Assembly (NCBI GenBank): GCA_018673255.1
Contig: JABHDC010000065.1
Location: 124,001 to 188,000 of the forward strand
DNA length: 64,000 nt
Direction: 5' to 3'
Source of the DNA: Gemmatimonadota bacterium
GTDB lineage: Bacteria > Latescibacterota > UBA2968 > UBA8231
Shown here in pieces: positions 1 through 7,960 of the stretch. Each line of letters starts with the position of its first letter. The first letter of the stretch is position 1. The translations under genes were made by a program, and so were the position numbers. Under the pieces are notes generated by a model that searched no databases, had not been told where the DNA came from, and saw only the letters and a list, made by a program, of their open reading frames with translations.

Positions 1-1800
1 GTGCTGGCTGAGGGGTTCCAACGGGCCCGGGATCTGGAAGACCTGGAAGATCGCAATCGCCAGCTGGAGCAGCAGTTGGTCCAGATGCAGGGACGTGAGG
101 CAGAGGTCCAGGATGCCAATGCCCAACTTGCAGCCAAGGATCTGCTCCTGTCCGCACTACACGAGATCACGACGGCCCTGCACGAGGAGCCGGAGGAGAG
201 CCTGATCCTGGATCGTTTTGCCCAGCAGATGTTTGGCGTGGGCATGTTACGCAGCATGGTGATCAGTGTGGTCGATGAACGGCATCGTGTTGTACGCAAT
301 GAGCGATCTCTGTGGCGTCGACGAAATCCGGACGGGACGTGGGAGATGGTCATGACAGCGACACCGAAGATGGGTGTCGAATATCCCCTCGACGATCCGG
401 GGATCCTGGCCGAGACGGTGCGTGTCGGTTGCATTCAAGTGGTCGACGGGTGGGACGACCGTTTCGACCCCCGTTTTGGATCGCCTGAGTCGCAACGGGG
501 GAATACTTCCTACTTCATCCCTGTCGCCTATCTGGGCAAAGTCACTGCCGTGCTGGCCACTGGAAGCACGACTGCCAACAAGCAGGAGGTATTGCAGATT
601 CTCGCCGATCTGCAGCCGGTCTTCGATCATTTCGCCATCGCCATGCATCACGCACGACTCTACCGGCTCATCGGCGAGCGTGAACGTCAATTGCGTATGG
701 CACAGAAAATGGAGGAGATGGGGCAGCTGACCTCCGGTATTGCCCACAACTTCAACAATCTCTTGCAGGGCGTCATCGGCAATCTGTCCCTCGTGCTGGA
801 TGACTGTGACGAGTCGATTCGCCCCGCGCTGGAGGATGCGCTGCGCAGCTCGCGGTCGCAGGCAGAACTCGTCCGGCAATTGATGGCGTATGCGCGGCGT
901 GGACCGCAGCTGGATCTGGCGCCCGTCACGGTGGATGGTTTGCTCGATACGGTGACGAGCATGTGTCGCCAGATCTTCGATCGTCAGATTGAGTTGAGCT
1001 CAACCTCGGACCATGACTTGCCACCCATTGAGGGTGATGCAACACAGATCGAGCAGGTGCTGCTGAATCTGTGTCTGAATGCGCGCGACGCAGTCGAGGG
1101 TCAACAGGATCGCACACCCCGAATCCAGGTGGAGGCCACGCTTGTATCTGGCGGCGATCAAGGCGTCGATTCCAACGATGTGATCCGTCTGCGGGTAAGT
1201 GACAATGGCACGGGCATGCCGGATGAGATCCGTGAGAAAGTCTTCGATCCGTTCTTCACGACCAAGGAGCCGGGAAAAGGCACTGGGTTGGGTATGTCAA
1301 TTGTGCAGGGCGTCGTGCAACAGCATGGCGGCCGGGTGGAGTGCGAGAGCCAGCCAGGCGAAGGGACGACGGTCTCTGTTTTCCTTCCCGTGTCGCGCCG
1401 TAAGGCACTGGTCGAAGCCGACGAGCCGGCCGCCGATCTGAGTGGTACCGAGCGGATTCTCATCGTCGACGATGAGCCGATGGTACGTGATGTGATCTGC
1501 CGTGTACTGGAGCGCTCCGGGTATCAGGTGTTGATGGCCGTCAATGGCGCCGAGGGGCTTGAGGTGCTTGCCAACTCGGAAGAGACCATCGATCTCATGC
1601 TCCTGGATCTGTCGATGCCGGTGATGTCCGGTGAGGGTGTTCTGGATCAGCTGGCCCAGACGCACGCGGACCTGCCGGTCATCGTTTTCACGGGTTATGG
1701 TCAACTGCGCAAGCGTACTCGTCAGGTCGCCTCGTTGCTGCCCAAGCCGGTTCGCCCCATCGAGTTGCTGCGCACGATCCGAACGACCCTCGACAGTTGA
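1..1800 (+). CDS. Hybrid sensor histidine kinase with receiver domain, possibly 5'-truncated
   Basis: Two-component signalling protein. A coiled coil (about residues 10-50) leads into a GAF-like sensor region (about 50-225). The HisKA dimerisation helix follows, with phospho-accepting His249 in GIAHNFNN, an NtrB-type H-box. The HATPase domain shows an N-box (LLNLCLNARDAV), a G1 box (DNGTGMP) and a G2 box (GKGTGLGMS). A C-terminal receiver domain (about 480-599) carries the acidic pair in LIVDDEP and phospho-acceptor Asp536 in LLDLSMP. No transmembrane segment is visible, so it is probably cytosolic or part of a longer protein. The reading frame is open from base 1 with a GTG there, so the true start may lie upstream. 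The stop overlaps the ATG of the next gene (TGATG), implying co-translation. The input signal is unknown. Confidence 0.9.
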   Translation: MLAEGFQRARDLEDLEDRNRQLEQQLVQMQGREAEVQDANAQLAAKDLLLSALHEITTALHEEPEESLILDRFAQQMFGVGMLRSMVISVVDERHRVVRNERSLWRRRNPDGTWEMVMTATPKMGVEYPLDDPGILAETVRVGCIQVVDGWDDRFDPRFGSPESQRGNTSYFIPVAYLGKVTAVLATGSTTANKQEVLQILADLQPVFDHFAIAMHHARLYRLIGERERQLRMAQKMEEMGQLTSGIAHNFNNLLQGVIGNLSLVLDDCDESIRPALEDALRSSRSQAELVRQLMAYARRGPQLDLAPVTVDGLLDTVTSMCRQIFDRQIELSSTSDHDLPPIEGDATQIEQVLLNLCLNARDAVEGQQDRTPRIQVEATLVSGGDQGVDSNDVIRLRVSDNGTGMPDEIREKVFDPFFTTKEPGKGTGLGMSIVQGVVQQHGGRVECESQPGEGTTVSVFLPVSRRKALVEADEPAADLSGTERILIVDDEPMVRDVICRVLERSGYQVLMAVNGAEGLEVLANSEETIDLMLLDLSMPVMSGEGVLDQLAQTHADLPVIVFTGYGQLRKRTRQVASLLPKPVRPIELLRTIRTTLDS

Positions 1801-3224
1801 TGGGCACCGCGGCCTTCACCGTCAGCCTCTGGCTCTCCACAACGGCTACCAGTGACTCTCTGCCCGCCCTGGTCAGCGACAAGCCTTGGGATACGGGCCA
1901 GATCGTCGACGTGACGTCGCATCATGATCTGGGCGTGACACGGGACAGTGGGGTCGAGCCCGGTTGGGCGATCGCGCTGGATCCGCACGGGGCCTGGGTC
2001 TGGAATGCCGGCGATGGTGAGGCACGTGTTGACTATCGGCCGCCGATCCCCGCGGGATATATCGCCGATGGTGAATGGCATCTGCTGGCTTTCAGCGTCG
2101 ATCAGAATGCGGCCGAGGCCCGTCTTTACCTGGATGGTGCGAATGTCGCCATCTTCAGCCTGGCAGGACTCGGCACGATCCGAGGCCCATCTCCTGCGGT
2201 CGTGACCGAACAGATCGGTGGTGAGTCTGTGCAGGTCAAGGATCTGTGTATCGAGGATGGCGTGGTCGGTATCGAACAGATCCGACAACGATGGCAGAAT
2301 CGAGGCGGTCCGGATCGAGGTGAGCAGGCCATCGCAGAAGGATTGGCATCCGAACCGGTGCGTCACCTGCGTGTGATGGCCTGGAATATCTGGCATGGAG
2401 GCCGCCGCGATGGCGATCAGGACGGATTGACCGCCACAATCGCCGCGATTCAGGCGGCCGGTGCGGATGTGGTGGCCATGCAGGAGACCTATGGCTCCGG
2501 GGCGCACATCGCGGCAGGTCTGGGATACTCCTACTACCTGCGCAGTTCGAATCTGTCGATCATGAGCCGGTACCCGATCCGCGCCACCCACGATCTGTAT
2601 GAGCCCTTTCGATTGGGTGGTGTCACACTTGAGTTGTCACCGGGGCAGCACCTCAAGCTCTTCAGCCTCTGGATTCACTATCTGCTGGACTACGGATCCC
2701 GGATGAAGGATCTCGCTGATCCGCTGACGACGGCTTCCCTGGTGGAGGAGGAGATGCAGACCCGAGGGCGGGAGATCGAAGAGATTCTCGCCCTGCTCAG
2801 ATCACACATCGATCACAGTGATAGGGTGCCGGTCATCGTCGCCGGTGATTTCAACAGCCCGAGTCATCTTGATTGGGGACCGGATACGGCTGCCGAACAT
2901 CGTGATCTGGTCGTGGACTGGCCTGTGAGCCGGTCGATGGCGGCAGCCGGTTTCGTCGATGCCTTCCGCGCCGTGCACCCCGATCCGGTGCAGAAACCGG
3001 GAAGGACGTGGTCGCCTCGATTCACCGAGGCCTGGAAGGATCGGATCGACTTCGTCTACCTGCACGGGCCGAAGCTGACGCCGTGCGCCGCGGCAGTTCA
3101 CGATCAGCAGGACCCGCGCTGGCCCAGCGATCACGCCGCAGTCGTCGTTGATGTCGATCTGGATTTCGTTACAGTGCAGACTGGCGAGTCTGAACGGGGC
3201 CCATCAAGCGCCAGCGAAGAGTAA
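1800..3224 (+). CDS. LamG-like domain fused to endonuclease/exonuclease/phosphatase domain
   Basis: 474 residues in two parts. The first 165 or so resemble a LamG/concanavalin-type beta sandwich (FTVSLWLS near the start, then DGEWHLLAFSVD and ARLYLDGANV). The rest is an EEP-superfamily phosphoesterase with its standard landmarks: MAWNIWHGG (Asn), VAMQET (metal-binding Glu), VIVAGDFNS (Asp/Asn) and the C-terminal SDHAAVVVD (Asp-His pair). Such enzymes cut phosphodiester bonds in nucleic acids, phosphoinositides or sphingomyelin, and the substrate here cannot be told. The ATG at 1800 shares a base with the kinase stop codon. A TTG three bases upstream is less likely. No signal peptide is visible, which is odd for a LamG protein. 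The 3' end overlaps nadC tail to tail by 21 bp. Confidence 0.82.
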   Translation: MGTAAFTVSLWLSTTATSDSLPALVSDKPWDTGQIVDVTSHHDLGVTRDSGVEPGWAIALDPHGAWVWNAGDGEARVDYRPPIPAGYIADGEWHLLAFSVDQNAAEARLYLDGANVAIFSLAGLGTIRGPSPAVVTEQIGGESVQVKDLCIEDGVVGIEQIRQRWQNRGGPDRGEQAIAEGLASEPVRHLRVMAWNIWHGGRRDGDQDGLTATIAAIQAAGADVVAMQETYGSGAHIAAGLGYSYYLRSSNLSIMSRYPIRATHDLYEPFRLGGVTLELSPGQHLKLFSLWIHYLLDYGSRMKDLADPLTTASLVEEEMQTRGREIEEILALLRSHIDHSDRVPVIVAGDFNSPSHLDWGPDTAAEHRDLVVDWPVSRSMAAAGFVDAFRAVHPDPVQKPGRTWSPRFTEAWKDRIDFVYLHGPKLTPCAAAVHDQQDPRWPSDHAAVVVDVDLDFVTVQTGESERGPSSASEE

Positions 3225-4121
3225 GCTCAGATCCATGGCTGGTGCCGAGTGGGTCAGGGCACCGATGGACAGCAGGTCGACACCGGTCTCGGCGACCTTC
3301 GCGCAGTCGTTCAGTTCGATGCCGCCCGTCGCCTCGATTTCGATCTGAGTACCCGCTTCCTCGCGAATGATCGATACCGCCTCCGCCAGCAGGCCGGGGG
3401 GCATGTTGTCGAGGAGAATCCGATCCGGCCAGTTCGCCTCATCGATGGCGATCAACTCGCGCACCTGATCCAGTGTCTCCGTCTCACACATGATGCGAGT
3501 CTCGGGACGCCCGGCAGCGATGGCGCCCGCCTGCGCGCGCTCAATGGCAGCGAGGACGCCACCGGCGGCGGCCACATGGTTCTCCTTGATGAGGACGGCA
3601 TCGGCCAGATTGTAGCGATGGTTGACGCCGCCGCCACAGCGGACGGCATGTCGTTCCAGATGCCGCAACCCGGGTGTCGTCTTGCGGGTGTCAGTGATGC
3701 GCGCTGTTGTATGCTGGATGGCGTCGACGTAGCGCCGGGTCAACGTGGCGATTCCACCCAGGCGTTGCAGGAAGTTGAGTGCCGTTCGCTCAGCCACCAC
3801 CAGGGCTTGCGCGCTGCCACGGATCTCGAGCACGATCTCATCTGAGTCGACCATCGTACCATCGGTCGTGTGAGCGGTCAGGCGCGCCTGTGGATCGAGT
3901 CGCTCAAAGACGTGAGTCGCCACATCGAGACCGGCCACGACTCCCGCCTGCCGACTGAGGATCCGAGCCGTCGTCTGCTGATCATTGTCTGTGCCCATGA
4001 CCCAGGCGGCCGTCACATCGGCCGAGACGTCAACGTGGCCATCCAGGTCTTCTCGCAAGGCGATGTCCACTACCGCAGAGATCTGGTCTGTATCTAGGCA
4101 CGAGGGGGCGATTGTGGTCAT
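3204..4121 (-). CDS. nadC: Nicotinate-nucleotide pyrophosphorylase (carboxylating)
   Basis: Quinolinate phosphoribosyltransferase, the step of de novo NAD synthesis that makes nicotinate mononucleotide from quinolinate and PRPP with release of CO2. At 305 residues it has normal family length. Family signatures are clear: ERTALNFLQRLGGIAT, ITDTRKTTPGLRHLE, AVRCGGGVNHR and VLIKENH, followed by the C-terminal barrel strands DRILLDNM, IEATGGI and LSIGALTHS. It is the last gene of a minus-strand run. Its ATG overlaps the stop of the preceding membrane protein by 4 bp. No nadA or nadB is nearby, so the gene sits outside its usual context and is probably co-transcribed with unrelated genes. Confidence 0.96.
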   Translation of the reverse strand: MTTIAPSCLDTDQISAVVDIALREDLDGHVDVSADVTAAWVMGTDNDQQTTARILSRQAGVVAGLDVATHVFERLDPQARLTAHTTDGTMVDSDEIVLEIRGSAQALVVAERTALNFLQRLGGIATLTRRYVDAIQHTTARITDTRKTTPGLRHLERHAVRCGGGVNHRYNLADAVLIKENHVAAAGGVLAAIERAQAGAIAAGRPETRIMCETETLDQVRELIAIDEANWPDRILLDNMPPGLLAEAVSIIREEAGTQIEIEATGGIELNDCAKVAETGVDLLSIGALTHSAPAMDLSLLFAGA

Positions 4122-4426
4122 GGGCCTTTCCAGGAAGGTGTGTCACCCAGGTCAAGATTCAGCCGGTGGCGCTCATCCAGATCGAGGAGGCATCGGGTCT
4201 GGCTTTCCAGGGCGACGCGCTCGTCATCCATCACATCAGTGTCGTATTTCAGATCTGTCAATTGGGAGCGGATATCTGCGATCCGCCCCTCGACATCTTC
4301 GAGTTGGTCGCCACCCTCGCGCACGGCATCCCGCAACTCTCCACCCCGGATGAGGTGATTGAACATGGTCAGAACGCTCAGACTGGCAAAGGCGATGATC
4401 GTGAGGGCGTAGAAGGCTTCAATCAT
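4118..4426 (-). CDS. Small membrane-anchored coiled-coil protein, unknown function
   Basis: 102 residues. An N-terminal hydrophobic helix (about residues 5-22, AFYALTIIAFASLSVLTMF) is followed by a charged heptad-like region (about 32-90) that should form a coiled coil. This is the plan of a bitopic inner-membrane protein with a soluble helical tail. I recognise no family. The start overlaps the upstream stop and its own stop overlaps the nadC start, both by ATGA, so it is translated with its neighbours. The upstream gene also encodes a membrane helix plus coiled coil, so the two may form a complex. Confidence 0.72.
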   Translation of the reverse strand: MIEAFYALTIIAFASLSVLTMFNHLIRGGELRDAVREGGDQLEDVEGRIADIRSQLTDLKYDTDVMDDERVALESQTRCLLDLDERHRLNLDLGDTPSWKGP

Positions 4427-5358
4427 TTGGATTCGACCTCCGGTGACTCGGCATCGTCAGGATCTGCGCCAGGACCTGCTTCAGCGTCAGTGACCGTGTC
4501 TGATGCAGCCGCCTCTGTCGTAGCTTCTTCAGGCCGATTCAATTCGCTCCACTGCAGGTGCCAGAGGTTCTCCCCATGGCTGTGCAGTTGGAGGCCGTCG
4601 CGGTCGGTTGCCTGGTCGTATGCCTTGCCTTCAACAAGCAGACCTTCCTCGGGCGCGCTGTCGAGAACCGCCCGGGCGCCGTGCAACGATCGGGCGAAGA
4701 GCTTGTTCACACTCTCCTGATCGAATTCTGTGACATTCAGGCCTGCCAGCAGGATCGCTCGAACACCGGTCAAGTTCGCTTCGTCGAAGACGCCCAGCAC
4801 ATTGCGAATGAATGCAATGGCCTCATCGGGCCGATCGAAGGCAGTGGTGAGGAATCGAGCCTCCTCGTCCTCGGTGGTGGGGCCGCTGAATCTCAATTCG
4901 GCGACATTCAGGGCATTGCCGATCCCCTCCAATACGTCATCTGCACTGTCGTTGGGTGTCTCGATGACGAGGATCGACAACAGACCCAGTGCTTCGTTGA
5001 TCTTCTCAGCCAATCCCAGTTGATGTGCTACACGTACCCCGGCAGGTTCGGGTATGGGGTGTCGGTCGATGCAGTGCCGCAATTCGGCCTGCATGCCCTC
5101 GGGCAACTCCACACGCAGACGGCTGAATAGTTCGTCCTTGAAGCGTCGTGTCGTGCCCAGCTTCTGCTCGACCGAACCTCGACGAGCGGTCTCCACCTGC
5201 AGCTTGCCTTCCAGTGCACGGAAACGACTGCGTTCGCGCTTGATGTCGGATGTGAGGCGCATCTGGCGCTCACGCAGGCGGCGCATGTGCATGGTCGTGA
5301 AGAACTTGACCAGAGCAAAGGCCAGTGCCGTGGCCACGGCTGAGAGTCCGAGCCACAT
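4423..5358 (-). CDS. Membrane-anchored coiled-coil protein with a possible degenerate nucleotide-cyclase-like domain
   Basis: 311 residues. An N-terminal transmembrane helix (about 3-22) is followed by a basic coiled coil (about 25-70) and a globular domain (about 100-270). A low-complexity acidic tail ends the protein. Within the globular part, ILVIETPNDSADDV, FDRPDEAIAFIRNVLGVF, VRAILLAGLNV and LLVEGKAYDQA occur in the order and spacing of class III adenylate/guanylate cyclase strands. The metal-binding aspartates and the usual LHxG motif are not recognisable, so if related it is probably a catalytically dead, regulatory version. That assignment is inference from pattern only. Start and stop overlap both neighbours by 1-4 bp. 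Confidence 0.7.
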   Translation of the reverse strand: MWLGLSAVATALAFALVKFFTTMHMRRLRERQMRLTSDIKRERSRFRALEGKLQVETARRGSVEQKLGTTRRFKDELFSRLRVELPEGMQAELRHCIDRHPIPEPAGVRVAHQLGLAEKINEALGLLSILVIETPNDSADDVLEGIGNALNVAELRFSGPTTEDEEARFLTTAFDRPDEAIAFIRNVLGVFDEANLTGVRAILLAGLNVTEFDQESVNKLFARSLHGARAVLDSAPEEGLLVEGKAYDQATDRDGLQLHSHGENLWHLQWSELNRPEEATTEAAASDTVTDAEAGPGADPDDAESPEVESK

Positions 5359-7739
5359 CAGGTGGTCTCCGTACCGGGAATGGTCGCTGTATCACTCCAA
5401 CGATCCAGCAATCCCTCGCGTTCGAGCACCGGCATGAAGGCAATCAGGTCCTTGAGCATATAGGTGGCGGCGCCATTCTCGTCGACGAGCCAGCGGAACA
5501 GACGATAACCGGCATCCAGACAGTGGCGGTCGCCCGTATACTCGATCACCTGCGCCAGAGCTGGCAGTAGCATGACGGTGGAGGCGTGCGGCGTGTTACT
5601 GACCGGCGCTTCCTTGTAGTAGAAGATCCCCTCTGCGGTTCGACCGTGATGTGCCAGGTAGAGCGCACCCTCGATCAGCATCCGTCTTGCCCGTTCCTCG
5701 CCGGTGGCTGCATGGAACAGCTGGAGGCCCTGCAACACGGAGGAGAGCATGAAGGGCGTTGAGCCGCGGTTGTGGCTGCCGATCTGGTCACGCCAGCGCC
5801 CCTCCTCATCCTGCCACAGGTCCAGTAATTCTACCAGAGATTCCATGGCGGGCAGGAAGCGCTCCTCGGGGAAGGCATCGTAGTAGGTGCCCATGGCCGT
5901 GAGGGCCCAACCGACACGGCGCGTGCTGTAGGGCCACTGGTCGGTTTCGGCATCCAGCGCCGCAGCACGGGTCTGCGGTGTCATGGTCTCGAGCCATTCG
6001 TAGGGCGCGGCGCGCCGGCAGTAATCGGCGCACATCTCGGCGACTTCGAGGGCCCGCCGGTAGCCGGTGAGGAAGTAGAAATCGAGCAGGGAACCGAGCC
6101 ACGTGTGGCTCGTATGGGGACCACTGAGCTGGGCCTCGTTCGTATCGGCGTAATGGTGATTCTGTGACCACTCGAAGTAGGGGCCGCCGATCCACTCGGG
6201 GTGCTCACTCTGGTGATGGACCGTGTCCACATCCATCAGGTGCATGACGGACGCCTCGGCCTCCCACATCAGGCGTTGGTCGCCGCCGCGCAGGTATTGC
6301 CGCAGCATGGAGCGGGGCAGGTCGTAGGCCAGATTCTCCGTTGTTCGTGTCTGCTGTCGGCCTTCTTCATTGCGCTCGAGGCGAACCACGTCGCCATCGT
6401 TGACGAATCCGCGTCCTTCGGGCGGGCGACAGAACTGCCGCATCTTCAACTCAAGGGGCCAGAGGGATTCGCGGAAGGGCTGAAAGGCGCCAAAGACGTT
6501 GGTATCGGCATAGTACTGTGATGGCAATTGCAGAAGGAGCGGCATTTCGCGCGACAGGGCCCATTGGTCGATCTGTCGTGCGCTGGCGTCAGGCGCAGCG
6601 AAGCGCAGGTGCAACTCGTGCGTGCGGGCCATGCCCTGCGGCATACGCAGCGGCGTATCATGCGCAGGGTGCGCCTCGTAGTCGATCTCCGTCCAGCGTC
6701 GCCCGGGCTCCCCATCTGTCGTGTCGTGGGTCAGCGGTGTGAGATCCGCATACAGGTCTACACCGAGTTGGCGACCATTCGTCCACCAGCGCTTCGGATA
6801 ACTCTGCCACGGGCGACGCACCTTCAGGGTGATGGCCCGTTCCGCGTCGGCTACCTGTAGCCATCCGGTAGAATTCACCCGACGATCGATGGATTGCACG
6901 GGGTTGGAATGCTCGAGGCGATGGCGCTCCACATTCCACTGTGTCAGACTCAATGGTGCGTCCTCATCCACAGGGACGGCTGCATCCAGTTGCCACAGCC
7001 CACTCGGGCTGCCCGCCGTTGCCTGAGCCGACCCATTCAGGCCCAACGGCAGGCAGAGTGTCGCCCGCCTCATGTAGATCTCAGCCAGATCCTGGTCGTG
7101 GACGAGGGTCAGATAGACCCGAATGCTGTCGCTATGGGCGAAGAAGCAGACACGGGCGATCCAGGACAGGAGACGGTGCCCATCGCGCTCGAACCCGCCG
7201 CGAGCCAGAACGACCAGTCGCAACGGGTTGGCTTCCTCCACTTCTGCCGAATCCACGATCCCGGCGTAGGCCCGGTCGTCGGCGTCCCACGCACACAGAT
7301 CGGCCTCGACCTCTGCCAGATCGAGGAATTCATGTCGGTCTTTGGAAGCGGAGACGAACAGGCGGGGCCCCGAGGTCGCCAGGCGTACATGCAGGGCGCC
7401 GGTGGCAATATCGATCGCATCCGGTCTGATCGTCGCTTTCAGCGGCGAGGCCGGAGTGGGTGCTGGCTGCACGTCATCGCCATAACTGATCGCGATTTCG
7501 GCCTGAGCCATCGCCTCGATATCGACCTGGGTATCCAACAGGGCCCAGCGTACCGAGCCATCAGGCCACGTGGACCGGGTCTCGACACTGATCGGAAGAA
7601 GTTGGCCATCCGTCTGACGCACGACGATGTGTTCCGGGTCGCGCAATCGGCCGCGGGCAAAGGGCAGTCCCACCGTCAGTGGTGAGCACCTGCGTTCGAC
7701 GCCGGCGGGCTCGCACAGCTTGGCGGTCAGTTTTGGCAT
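5358..7739 (-). CDS. RIFT-barrel exo-rhamnogalacturonan-lyase-like protein (PL26-like)
   Basis: Large protein (793 residues from this start) whose N-terminus matches the RIFT-barrel domain of PcRGL/YetA-type proteins: LTVGLPFARGRLRDPEHI followed by WPDGSVRWALLD. A long middle and C-terminal part has repeated Trp/Tyr-rich helical segments (PYFEWSQNHHYADTN, LGSLLDFYFLTGYRRALEVAE, STRRVGWALTAMGTYYD) typical of an (alpha/alpha) toroid. PL26 members release unsaturated disaccharides from rhamnogalacturonan I, but activity and substrate are not proven here. No signal peptide is seen. The frame continues upstream to an ATG at 7856. I prefer 7739 because family similarity begins just after it. It is the first gene of the run ending in nadC, and its stop overlaps the next start. 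Confidence 0.75.
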   Translation of the reverse strand: MPKLTAKLCEPAGVERRCSPLTVGLPFARGRLRDPEHIVVRQTDGQLLPISVETRSTWPDGSVRWALLDTQVDIEAMAQAEIAISYGDDVQPAPTPASPLKATIRPDAIDIATGALHVRLATSGPRLFVSASKDRHEFLDLAEVEADLCAWDADDRAYAGIVDSAEVEEANPLRLVVLARGGFERDGHRLLSWIARVCFFAHSDSIRVYLTLVHDQDLAEIYMRRATLCLPLGLNGSAQATAGSPSGLWQLDAAVPVDEDAPLSLTQWNVERHRLEHSNPVQSIDRRVNSTGWLQVADAERAITLKVRRPWQSYPKRWWTNGRQLGVDLYADLTPLTHDTTDGEPGRRWTEIDYEAHPAHDTPLRMPQGMARTHELHLRFAAPDASARQIDQWALSREMPLLLQLPSQYYADTNVFGAFQPFRESLWPLELKMRQFCRPPEGRGFVNDGDVVRLERNEEGRQQTRTTENLAYDLPRSMLRQYLRGGDQRLMWEAEASVMHLMDVDTVHHQSEHPEWIGGPYFEWSQNHHYADTNEAQLSGPHTSHTWLGSLLDFYFLTGYRRALEVAEMCADYCRRAAPYEWLETMTPQTRAAALDAETDQWPYSTRRVGWALTAMGTYYDAFPEERFLPAMESLVELLDLWQDEEGRWRDQIGSHNRGSTPFMLSSVLQGLQLFHAATGEERARRMLIEGALYLAHHGRTAEGIFYYKEAPVSNTPHASTVMLLPALAQVIEYTGDRHCLDAGYRLFRWLVDENGAATYMLKDLIAFMPVLEREGLLDRWSDTATIPGTETT

Positions 7740-7960
7740 GCTCTGGTCGAGAAAAGAGGGGGACTCGAGGGAGGTAGAATCACCACGAGCCTCGCGTATG
7801 ATACCCAAAATACACACACGGGCAAGAATGTGGGGGTGATCCAGGACACAGGCCATTAGACGCCGCCATGGCCAGATGAGATAGACAGGTCGATCAGGGT
7901 CGGTTTACTTATGCCGACACACGAACAGCGACAACGAAACAGGGCAAACACAGGAGAGAA

